Positions 36,192-46,796 of a stretch of 64,000 nucleotides of DNA are shown piece after piece. Location of the stretch: positions 714,324 through 778,323 of the forward strand of contig MU270016.1 in NCBI GenBank assembly GCA_021432635.1, read 5' to 3'. A program made the translations under genes and the position numbers. The notes under the pieces were generated by a model. It was not told the origin of the DNA, did not search any database, and saw only the letters and a program-made list of their open reading frames with translations. Position 1 is the stretch's first letter. Every line of letters begins with the position of its first letter. This stretch comes from Thozetella sp. PMI_491 (Eukaryota > Ascomycota > Sordariomycetes > Chaetosphaeriales > Chaetosphaeriaceae).

Positions 36192-37862
36192 ATGCATTCT
36201 CCAGCTTTCATGCTTTACTTCCTCCAGATGGGTGTGATGGTTTGCGTCGCCGGTGCCCAAGGGCTCATCGATGCATTTTCCCAGCTGGCGGCCTGTGCGG
36301 TAAGTTGCGGAATCTACATAGATTCCTCTGCAAGGAGGTACGGGCAATGAGGGAGACCGAACTCATGCAAATCCCAGCAAGTCTGTTTTACCAAGGCGCT
36401 GCCGAATACCACATGTCTCCTGGCAGACCAGGATTGCCTCTGCTCCGATGCCACTTTGAGAGCAAGCATACAGGCATGTACTGCAGTAACTTGCACCACA
36501 AAGGAGATTCTGAGTACGTCGGCCGAGAACCAAGAAACAGCACTGCTTATTGACATTTGTGCCAGCTACTTTGAATGCAACTTCTGTGGCGTGCCATGCA
36601 CAAGTTCGGGACCTGGGCTCAAAATTCAAGACTTTAACAACCATCTTGACGAGCCTCTCTGCACTGATTATGGTACTTCGAGTTGTGCAACGGTTACAAT
36701 TCAACGCCACGCTATTCCCCGAGGACTGGCTGATGATTCTAGTATATGTAAGCTTAAACGCCATTATGCATTTTGTGTTACGTCTGACTGTTCTTCGACA
36801 TATAGTTCATCAGCGTAGCTGGGGTGCTGATAAATATCTACGGATGTCAGTTTCAATCTTTGTGCCTTGGCCCAATGCTCTTAAACTAATACAACCATGC
36901 ACACAGTGACTGCCAACGGATTGGGAAGAGACACATGGACAATTTCATTTGACAGCATATCGAGGTTCCTCTTGGTATGTTTCTCCGACGAGCGTCTCTG
37001 CTCCTGTTGTGTCCGGTCTCGGTACGATATACTGATGCCTAGACCAAGTTTCTCTATATCAACGAGCTTGTATACTCCACAGAAGTCTTTTTAGTCAAAG
37101 TATCTCTCCTAGTCTTCTACCTGAGGATTTTTACTCGAATCGTTGCTCGCAGAGTTATTCAAGCGACCGTCGCCTTTTGCTTACTGTTGACTCTTGCTTT
37201 CAATCTTGTTGCCACTTTCCAGTGCCGTCCCATCAAGGCTTTCTGGGAAGAGTGGGATCAGGAGAGGAACGGAAAGTGTCTAAATATGAATCTGATTGTC
37301 TGGGTCAACGCGATGGCCAGCATTGCTGTCGAAATCTGGATGCTTGTTGTTCCTTTGTCGCAGCTGTGGCAGCTCCGGCTCCAGTGGAAGAAGAAGCTCG
37401 GCGTGTCCTTGATGTTTGGAGTCGGAATCTTGTGAGACAAACTTTCCTTTCTTATGCCTCCTGTTGGGTATATTCACGACGGTTAATACGTATTATCCCA
37501 GTGTTACGGCAGTGAGCATTCTGCGACTACAGTCCCTTGTCGAATTTAGTCAATCAGTCAACCCAACATGGGATATGTACTCACTCATATATTGGTCTAT
37601 AATTGAGCGCAATGTCAGCATTATCTGCGCCCGCTTACCAAATCTCCGCCTCCTTCTCTCACGGGCATTTCCAAACCTATTAGACAAAAGTAGCTTAGAT
37701 AGGTCGGCGGAGAATCCCCAGAGATCACGACGCATTGCTAGTCAACCACCTGCCAGTGCCGACTCGCAGGATAAGATAGTGTATTCTAGGGGCTTTCAGG
37801 TAGAATTTGGCCAGCCTGCTCAGCAGCCATGGTCAAGCGATTTAGAGCTTTGGGAACGGTAG
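36192..37862 (+). CDS. CFEM-domain seven-transmembrane receptor (Pth11-like, rhodopsin-type fungal domain)
   Basis: Plasma-membrane protein with an extracellular CFEM domain and a 7-TM core, the architecture of Pth11-like receptors. Seven exons (36192-36299, 36378-36513, 36566-36747, 36806-36845, 36907-36974, 37043-37431, 37502-37862) join to 427 residues. The signal peptide (MHSPAFMLYFLQMGVMVCVA) precedes CFEM: LAACAQVCFTKALPNTTC, DQDCLCSDATLRASIQACTA, VTCTTKEIL. The membrane core includes TLTTILTSLSALIMVLRVV, LVYFISVAGVLINIYG, VFLVKVSLLVFYLRIFTR, FCLLLTLAFNLVATFQC, and ends with PTWDMYSLIYWSIIERNVSI and a cytosolic tail. Conserved LFPEDWLM and FQCRPIKAFW fit the fungal rhodopsin-like domain. 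Relatives act in surface sensing upstream of G-protein signalling; the ligand is unknown. Confidence 0.9.
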
Positions 37863-38355
37863 GCCTCAATAAAGCTCTTTCTAGGACGCCTGACTTTTCG
37901 ACAAGATTTGCTGCCCTACAAACTGTGCAGCAGCAGAAAGCCGGCTCCCAAGCGAAACCAGTGCACTAGAATGATATGCGCGGCGAGTAGCCGCTAATAA
38001 AACAGTTGATTTACAGGCTCATGCAATCGCATGGAGCAGGCTCCGACTGTCGAAATACCACTCCGATGCAATTAATATCTTATCTGTAACAAACGCGAAA
38101 ATGTTCCGAACCAATGACTAACTACATCTTCTACAAAAGGAAATCTTCCGGACATTCTAGAATGTGAAGCTTAGCATCGCACAACCTAGGTAGCGATGGA
38201 GGAGAAACGAGATTGATTCGACCAAAATGATGACAAAGGTTCGATGGATAAAGTGAAGGGTAAGAATAAAGGTAGCTAATCAGGCACCCGCTTTGGCTTT
38301 CCGCTGTATCTTGATCTTGGACTGGAAACCATAGCAGGTCTCTTTTAACGTCACC
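37863..38355. other. Convergent intergenic region
   Basis: About 490 bases between the 3' ends of the receptor and the CocE-type hydrolase. No feature recognised. Confidence 0.45.
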
Positions 38356-40644
38356 CTAGAGTATCCAGTTGGAATAACCTTCCCGTTTGGGTACGGTAGG
38401 GCAGAGTACATAGTTCACTCGACTTCCTCCGACATGAACGGCATTTGTCGTGGTGCCGTCATCTTCTCCAAGCCAGTGCCGCATGTTTGGAGCTTTATAC
38501 CCATCAATGTCTGGCTGGTCTTCGGAAGGACATATATCCACCCGCAAATGCCAGCCTTTGTGAATCCGGGCGGCGGCTGGCATCATCTCGACCGAAATCT
38601 CCACCACGTCATCTTCTCCGCGTAGCGGAGCTAGATCCTCTTGCGCGTGAGTATGCCAAGGTCTCCAGGGGAGCGACCGCGCCGGATCTGTGGCACGGTG
38701 GCTTACTCGGAGGAATCCCTTCGCGACTGGCTCGGGTTCGTTGCCATAAGCACCGTATTGGATAGCCTTACCGTCCTCGTCCACTGCCCAGACGATGACG
38801 ACAACATCAGCATCTGGAGCAGTTGAGGATACAGTCAGAACTGCCACAAAATGTCCAGCCATTTCCACATCTTCCAGGAACGGTGCGGAACGGAAGCTAA
38901 CACCGGACTTTCCCACTAGAGGTGCCTTCGCTGGATATGCCAGGCGGATTTCTGGCGTGTCGGTAGGCGATACAATCGACAATGCTCCATTGGGCGCCAG
39001 ATGCCAGCTCGTATATACCGTTCCCGGCACAGGCCAGCTCCGCTCTTTCCGCCAATACCACGCGTGTTTGCCGAGCCGCATCTGGATCCCTACACGTTCG
39101 GGTTCGAGGCGGTCACGCCCTTTGAGATAGTAGTATAGGAACTGGAGGATCTTAGCTGCTGATTCTCGACTAGGCCAGGCGTAGTAGTTGGAATCGATCA
39201 TCTGAAGATGCGTGTTCTCTGGTTTTCGGACCCTCCATGCTTCGTAAGCGCCTCGGCCATGTATCATAAAGATCTGAGATGCGGCCAAAAAGCATGGGAT
39301 ATCCGCCGATTGCTTCGGGTCAAATTCTTGCATCTGCCAGAATTGGTTGTATGATGCATGGGCGTTGGTGAGGGCTTCGACATCAAAGTGGTCGCCCCAT
39401 TTAGGCGAAACCCCGCGAACACGGCGGAACCAATTCGCCATGTAGCGAGTCGATGGAACGCCACCAATGTATGTGGCCTCGCGATACGTATCGATATCGG
39501 CTGCAAAGACTCCTCGTTAGACATCCATCAAGTCATAGAGGGGGGAGGGAATGCGCAGGGGAAGTAACTCACTTGCGTAGGGGACGAAGCATTTTAACCC
39601 CTTCGGCTTCAAGGCCGCGGCCGCCCACTGCGTGTTCGCTCCTCCGGAGCTCCCAACCAAGGCCACACTTCCATTGCTCCAAGGCTGTTCTGCCGCCCAC
39701 TCCACCGCCGCACAGAGGTCACGAGGCAGTTCGCCGGGAACCCATCGCTTGCCCGGCGTCTGCGAGACGTCTTTGGGGTCAATTCTTACCATGGCATATC
39801 CCGCAGGGACGAATGTAAAAGTATTGAAAGTGCCAAGATTCTCAAACCCTCTTTGGTGAGTGAAGAATTCAGACCACGGTCCCAGGCATGGAATCGGGAC
39901 GGCTTGCCCCGCTGGAGTAGAGTGCCACGCATCTTCTGCCCGCTCGAAGGCTAGGATATCTTGCTGATTCTCAAGATCTGGCCCGCCCCATGGTACACGA
40001 CGCCCATAGAGGGTACAGCTTACTAGTACGGGGAACTTCGTGCCGGGCTGTTGCAGCGGGAGATAGACATCCGCTATGACATAGCCGCCGTCGGAAACTG
40101 GGACTTGAAGATCTCGCAGAACCTTGAATCCTGCGAGCTCCCGGCGAAGATGGTTCCGTATGTGGGATAACGACTTGGGTTGTAGGTGAAGTTCTACACA
40201 GATCTTGCCAAGGGGGCCATCGAGTGTTGATAGATCTTCCGAGTTGAGGTCAATGTTGGCTGCATGCCGTGCAATAACCTTCTCTACCTATACGGTATTA
40301 TTAGTAAAGTTCGAGACAACAGCAGGGAGATGCACCGATTCGTGTCTCACATTTTGGTTAATAGTAATGGGAGTTTCAAAGCCCTGGCCTGGAGCTAGAC
40401 TGAAGAGCAGCCGAGCCCTATTTACCAGGTGTGGGTGAAAGTCAGCTGTGTCAACTGGAACCAAGTCCGACACCGTGACCAAAGATTTCCCGGTACAAGA
40501 TCCGAGGGGAAGAATGCCAATGAAGAATTGGACTTCATCTCCGGGGCTGTAAGCAAACTTTGACTTGGCTGAGATAACACCGGTGGTAGAACCAGCAGTG
40601 TAGCTAAGTTCAATGGTGTCAGCAAAGATTCCAGTAAGCCCCAT
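38356..40644 (-). CDS. CocE/NonD-family hydrolase (X-Pro dipeptidyl-peptidase S15-like)
   Basis: Alpha/beta hydrolase with the CocE/PepX layout, 722 residues from exons 40644-40336, 40287-39573 and 39500-38356. The first intron (40335-40288, 48 bp, branch TACTAAT) removes an in-frame TAG and is therefore required. Residues 1-120 form a beta-rich N-terminal region. The hydrolase core begins near FKVLRDLQVPVSDGGYVIAD and includes MVRIDPKDVSQTPGKR, ELPRDLCAAVEWAAEQPWSN, and nucleophile elbow GSSGGANTQWA in place of the commoner GxSYxG. A likely catalytic His lies in IFMIHGRGAYEAW. The C-terminal PepX_C-type domain has LAPNGALSIV and FRSAPFLEDVEMAGHF. Known relatives cleave cocaine, acyl esters or X-Pro peptides. 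The substrate here is open. No signal peptide. Confidence 0.85.
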
Positions 40645-41689
40645 GGTGAAATTTTGAAACAGTTATGTAGTTGGTACATGCTATGGGAAGATGCCATGAC
40701 AGATGAGCAGTGCGGTTGTGAGGGGGGTTATAAGCACCCCTTGATGCACAAATGATCTCGATATGCCTGGTCCCGATAGAGACATGCGTCCGAGTTCTCT
40801 CTCGCCTGACAAAAAGGGGACTGATTAACACTAGTACGCGAATTTCTGACATAATTTCCCCGCTCCTAGCCGTGTTCTTTCTAGGTGACTAAATGGGAAA
40901 TGTTCCGGTTGTTTCTCCGTTGGGAATGTTCCGGTATGACGAAGGACGACCTACCAAAACTCTCTAGCTGAGCTACCATGGATCATCCCGGTACGAGGAA
41001 GGCTTACCTTTTCTCAACGACGCCTCTTCTGTGCCACCCAGCAACGCACCCCATTTGCTTCATGTTTAGTACCAGTCCATCGTTCATACCGCTCATGATA
41101 ACTGTTGAACAATAGTCACTGCAGGAGAACCGGTTGAGAAGTAGCATGTGCTATTAAATAAGTACCAAGATATCTGTGATTTGCCGTACATCAATTCGAG
41201 AGTGAGAGCACTACATGGCGAAACAGGGCCGGATTTCCCCATTCATCATGCATCGATGCATATACACTTAAAGGCCATGCTATTTCTCTCTATGAGCTTA
41301 GTATGATCTTAATTGCACATTCCGGGTCGCAAATTCTCCAAGCTAGATTTTCCACATAATTCGAGGCGGTAGCCCATAGATGTAAACAGGGAAGCACGAA
41401 GACAAAACAGTTGCTAAGCACAATATTATCATATTTTTAACCGAAAAGTCGGTAACGCTTAAGCGTGCTAAAGTGGATGATTAGATCCTAGCCAAAGCTC
41501 CAAGTAGTGGTCATATGATGCCCCTTGGGCTTAACTATGATGAAAGCATACGCTAGCTCACAAAGAGACATGGTAAGTAAATATTTATTAAAATGCATGC
41601 ATACTACAAACTATGAGGTACTAAAGCTATACTATGACAGTCTTGCTAGAGCTTCGGTCCTGCTCGACTTTCGCACTCATCGCCTTATC
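40645..41689. other. Intergenic, about 1 kb
   Basis: Upstream of the hydrolase and downstream of the DUF3176 gene, both on the minus strand. A/T-rich toward 41.4-41.65 kb. No gene, RNA or clear repeat recognised. Confidence 0.45.
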
Positions 41690-43741
41690 CTACATGTCCA
41701 TATGAATAGTCTCCTTCAGCTGACTGCTCAGGTCCTTATCGAAGACTAAGAGAGCCATGGAGCCAAGCTCCTGAAAGTTGCCCACATCTTTTTTGCTTCT
41801 CGTCACAGCCATGGTCCAAACAACAATAATGACGGCAAATGCCCACATAGCCACCACGGGCACTAACCACAGCCAATGTGCCTCGGGAATTGCTTGAATA
41901 CTCAAGGTGGTCCCTGGGATCACTACCGTCTGGTCAAAAGAGCCGGGCTCAAAAAGCTGGTTGCGCATCGCGACTGTGATAGCATTGCTGACGGAGATAA
42001 TAGTGCACCCGATTGGATCATTTATGGTTGTGTCGTAAGTATCAGAACAGCGATTATCCTCCCAGGGTACAGCTGAAGCCTCCAAAGCATCAGTCGCATA
42101 GCCTGCGAGATTTGCGGTGAAATTAAACATTCCGTCCTGGATATCCCCGAAGCCATTGAACAGCGATATGAGATATTTTTTAAGGGTCTTGTAAGCGTCG
42201 TTGGATATACAGAAGATCGAGGGGGTCCACTCCGCACTCGTGTCATGCCAGGTTTCGGGTATACTGATAGCGGCTCCGTCACACGACGTCACGGAAGAGT
42301 TGTTGACGCTATACTGATCCGATATGTCGCCAACCTCTTCGTAGTAGCCGGGACCGTTGAGCCCTAACTTCTGCAGGCTTTCATGTGTGGAGGTTCCGGT
42401 TGTGTTGTAATAGATTCCACATGGGAATAAGACACATTCGGTGGCTGTTGCCTCGGTACTTGAATTGACTGCCGAGAAGTTTCCATCGGGGTAAACATTG
42501 TATATCATGATGGCTTGGACAACGAGAAGGGGCTCCAGGTACTCTGGGAACGCTAGAGATGGATTTTCTGTAGTGATCGACATCCACCGTGACCCCGAGA
42601 TCCCGAATCCGTTGCTAAGTGTAAGGCTGCAAACCGCCGTCTTGTTATCCGGAACGCTTCCATTGAGATCGGCGGAGCAAGCAGGCGATCGAATCAGCTG
42701 GGGGGTGAGGCTGGCACATCGCGAGCAAATTCCTGAAGTATAAAAGCGCTCCCAGGTGCAGTTGCCGGTGGCGCATACGTATTGGGGGGCCAACCAGTTG
42801 CCATTTTGGTCGCTAGCATAGATTCCGGCCCAGATATTGCCCTTCATCGCGTTTTCGACCGTCTGGTCTAATTTGAGCGGGGAATGTTAGCCTACTTCAT
42901 GGCCGATGCTGTTCTTTGGTAAGCCTGAGGGACTCACTGCTGTTGACAGAATAGTTTCCAGCGATGGGTAGCCGGGCCACTTGGAGATCATGCGGCATTT
43001 CATCCAAATCCGGCAATTGTTTCAGGCCTTCCGTGAACTCCGAATAACGCTGCGAAGCATTGAAGGGAATACTGTGACCGTACATCGGATCTGGACGACT
43101 CAATGGCACGATACCAATGGTTTGCTGTATAAATATGTCTAGACCATATTCACAAAGCATCGCGAAGGCTATAAACGCAGCTAGGGGGCCCAAAGTCCTA
43201 ATGAAAACTCTGTATTAGCAATGATCGCGTCTAGTGTAATGGAAGCGGGTCTACACAAGTACCCTAGGCGCACGAAGCGCAGCATACGCAACCGTCCCAT
43301 AAGGCTGCCCTGTTTGCCTGCCTCGTTAAAACGCAGGTAATTCGACAGGTCCTTATCCTCGCCCCGCAAAAACCAAATCCACGTGAGCTGAACTAAGCAC
43401 CTGACGAGTGCAAAGCTAAGCGCGAAGCCTATCACCACCTTGAACACGGACAGCACAGCATTAGTGTTGATTTGCCGAGCCTTCATTATAATCGGGTTTT
43501 TGGAGTCGGGGTCGAGAGGAACGAAGTTGTAAGGGACTTTTTCTAGGCTGATTTCCCAGAGGAACACACCAAGCCCAGCAATAGCCGCCGCCCCTACCAC
43601 AAGAGCCGCGAGATCCTTCCACCATGATATCAAAAACAAGAAAAAGCCGGTTTTGTCGCGTTGATTCTTCTGGGGGCTCTCTGGTACAAGCACAGTAGCG
43701 TTACAGCTAGCAAGCTTTTCCTGAAACTGCGGTGGTTCCAT
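41690..43741 (-). CDS. DUF3176 fungal membrane protein
   Basis: Predicted polytopic membrane protein of 638 residues from exons 43741-43263, 43197-42938 and 42867-41690. The first ATG in frame is at 43741 (MEPPQFQEKL); upstream codons lack ATG. Three N-terminal membrane segments (LAALVVGAAAIAGLGVFLW, VFKVVIGFALSFALVRCLV, GPLAAFIAFAMLCEYGLDIF) are followed by a long extracellular Cys- and Asn-glycosylation-rich region. That region contains the family mark CATGNCTWERFYTSGICSRC. One final helix is LWLVPVVAMWAFAVIIVVW, then a short tail. This is the DUF3176 pattern, a family widespread in filamentous fungi without a known function. The spliced frame is continuous and the length normal for the family. 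Confidence 0.87.
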
Positions 43742-44641
43742 TACCGAAGGTTTGGAGTATTGGGGGAAAAAAATGTATATGAGTATATGATACGGTTGTG
43801 GGAGGATTGATGCAAGACGTAGGACGTTTCCCCCAGCTTTTATCTGTTTCGAAAGCACTACAAGGCTAGAGAAAGCCTTGCGTCCCTCTGAGCTAATTCG
43901 CCACCAGCGTCATGCAGCCAGAGAAATCGCTGTAATTCGATGAGGCAGTCGCGTCTGAGGCACCTTCTCAGCCAGTACCTCTACTAAGAGAGAGTAGCAA
44001 GGCTCTCGTGCCACCCACCGCAATGTATGCTGTTCCCCTATTCGCCCTCGATTTGGTTGCGCCAAGCCAAAATCTCGGTCCGTGAAAGAAAGGCCTCCGC
44101 CTGCCTAACTAGGAGCATACTTTATTTAGAAATTGCATTTTCGGCGAAACAAAAGTAGAGGCCCTTACGTAGACCCGGGCAAAAGAAATAACACAGCTGG
44201 AAATACCTCTTATCTATGCTGGCGACTCACATGATACTAAGAATTGTATAACGTAACATATAATTACTAGATGACAAGGGAGACGAGAGCGTTTACGAGC
44301 GTAGCTCCCGCGAGTCCACCACCGATAATACCTAGTCGTATGCGGCGGCGAACGTTTTCCACGCTTAGCGTCAATCACGTAGTGGTAATCACCACATGGT
44401 CCACCGGGCAGTATCGGGCCGTCTAAGCTGACAGGAGCCGGCCGTTAGCCAAGGACGGTTACATGTGGACCGTGCACTTTCCAGCAGCCATTCACAAGGT
44501 ACATACGAACACGTCAGTCACAAATTGAACGCTCTGCGCTGCATCATAAATATCTTGGCGTCGGCACCCACTTTCGCAAGGCTGTTTCGTCAATCTAGCA
44601 ACACCGTGACCCACACTACCTCTCCCCAAGCATTTTCGACC
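43742..44641. other. Divergent intergenic region
   Basis: 900 bases between two start codons pointing apart, so it holds two promoters. No element or RNA recognised. Confidence 0.45.
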
Positions 44642-46386
44642 ATGTCTCAGGGTTGGCAGAGCCTGCTAGCCCCGGTTGGCGTCTGGATCCATCAACGACT
44701 CTCCAGCGCCTCCCAGCAGACAATCGAGCAGTACTACCAAGATTTGAGCGGGCCAAAGCTATCAAACGACCTCAAAGAAGCCGTAGAGGCGCTACTAGGC
44801 AGCCAGGAGCACCTCAGAGCCATCTTCAAGGAAGACGCGGTACCCGACCAAGATGGCATACTTCGCTGGGACGAAGACAACTTCAGGAAGTGGGTCGCAA
44901 GCCAGCAACCACTTGCCGTACTTGGCGCTTTCGCCCCCAGGCTTTGGCATGCTTTTGTCTACTTCGCTGAGTTCCCATTCGCGGAACCCATGATTCGTCA
45001 TTCTGATGCCCAGGATCGGCGCGTCAATGAGGGAGGGTTTGTGCAGGCCTATATCTTGCTTGCTTTGCGAGGTATGGAACTCTTGGGAAACGGCAAAGAT
45101 GGATGGACTGCGAAGGGGGCGGTCGAGAACAACTGGTCTCAGAAAGCACCTCGCCTTTTAACATGCCTGTTTGACGGGCTTAAGATTTCCACCCCGGCAC
45201 AAGAGGAGCCATCGCAGGGATTCGTCAACAGAGATGCCACAGCCCACGCGGAAGAGCAGCTTATGGACGCGATTGTTCTCACACAACCAGTCCCTCACAT
45301 GACAGGCTTGCCATTCGAGGAGGGCTTGAGGGACGTTGCTAAACGACTGCTCATCGATAACCTCGCACCCAGTTACCACAAGCCTCCCACTTGGGTTGTA
45401 CCAAAAAATGACCTGCAGACCTTGGTTCAGCTCATTTTACTGCTGCGTCTTGGTAACAGTCCCTGGAAGCAAGGTTTGGTTTTGCATCAAACAACTCGAA
45501 TGTCCGGTGATGTCGAAAGATTGGCACTTGTTACTGACGAGGAGGAGGTTCGTCTTTCTGCGCGCCTCTCGGATGCGTTCATCAAGTACAAGCTCGGAGA
45601 TGCCGATGCTGTCACAAGGCAAGCTTTCGAGACCATTTGTGCGGCATATGTAAGTGTACCAGCCTTCTCTATCCGGATTACTACTAATGCACGTTGCAGC
45701 CCAACATAGTCCTGCGCTATTACCAACTGTGGACGGTGATCTGTGTGCCGCCCGATTCAGCTCCCCAATCGCAGAACCTCGGCTCAACTATGTGGAACTG
45801 CGTGGCCCAATTCCTATCTCTGATCTGCCCAGTAGACTTCGATCGTCCGGCACCGCTTGGATGGCACGAAGACGAGCGACAGTTGCAACTAGATATCCAG
45901 AATGCCACCCTCGTAGCTGACTCTACATCACAAGCTGCCCTTGACGCCGAGTCGCTTGTGGATGACCTCTCAAACGATCAGCAGTTTCACGTTCTACTCA
46001 TAACAGCCGAAGAAGTACACAACAACGCAGCTGACGCAAAGAGCACTGAGCAGCTTCTCGCCTTGTTCACAAGCCCTTTCGACAACCAAATACCTTTTTG
46101 GGATTGTCCGGGATGTCCCTCCTATGTCTGGCGCTATGGGCTTGTTCAGTTCCTACCGCACGTCATAACGTCTCCTACCGGAGGTCTGAGTGCCAACTTC
46201 CAAGACGGCATTTTGAGGTTTTCTCCTCATGACGATTCATACCGATCAAGCAGTATCACGGTTGATCTGAAAAGCGGCATTATCACGATTGATTGGGTAG
46301 ACAGTCTAGTGCTACGCTTGAGCTTGAGGAGCATGAAATGCTACAGGATGCCCGGGTCTGCTGTCAAAATCCACAAGTCCTCTTGA
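44642..46386 (+). CDS. Conserved-looking fungal protein of unknown function
   Basis: 564 residues from two exons, 44642-45649 and 45700-46386, with a consensus intron (GTAAGT, branch TACTAAT, TTGCAG). The start ATG (MSQGWQSLLAPVG) sits in a good context, cgaccATG; the frame is open further upstream but without another ATG. I do not recognise the family. The N-terminal half is helical and acidic, with a stretch resembling an EF-hand-like loop (DQDGILRWDEDNFRKW, about residues 80-95). The C-terminal half has WDCPGCPSYVWRYGLVQFLP and a beta-rich end (SITVDLKSGIITIDWVDS). No signal peptide or membrane helix is seen, so probably intracellular. It is convergent with the LysM gene. Length, codon use and splicing all look like a real gene. 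Confidence 0.75.
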
Positions 46387-46796
46387 ATCTAGGTTAAATA
46401 GATTTTGCCAATAGTGGCTAGACTATGCTAATAGATTGTACATTCTCAGAGGCCGTCCTTCAATGTCCACATGTACTCAATAAGTGAGAAAAACTACATG
46501 TACATTTTGATTTACAGAAGCCCTGATTTTCTAACACGAGAATGCGTGGTATTACTTCACATTTAGAGTTTTACAGACAGTTCGCAACCTACCTGTTATA
46601 AATTGTGAGATTTAGAGAGATTTTCGCGAAACAATAATCCAAAGCAGGACAGGCGAGCAGGTGATAGTCCTGGAAACTCGCCAGATCAGGAAGACTGCAG
46701 TCTACCTTAACCTTACCCTCTGTAACATTCTCTACGAACGGACCCTAGGCTCTTCTACCAACTATTGGATGACCCTTCTCTCGGCGATTCCCGCAA
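46387..46796. other. Convergent intergenic region
   Basis: 410 A/T-rich bases between the unknown protein gene and the LysM gene 3' ends. Nothing recognised. Confidence 0.45.

Noticed and set aside
40282..40300. In-frame TAG suggesting a nonsense mutation in the CocE-type hydrolase
   Set aside because: The TAG is the end of a 48-bp intron with a TACTAAT branch site; removing it keeps the frame.
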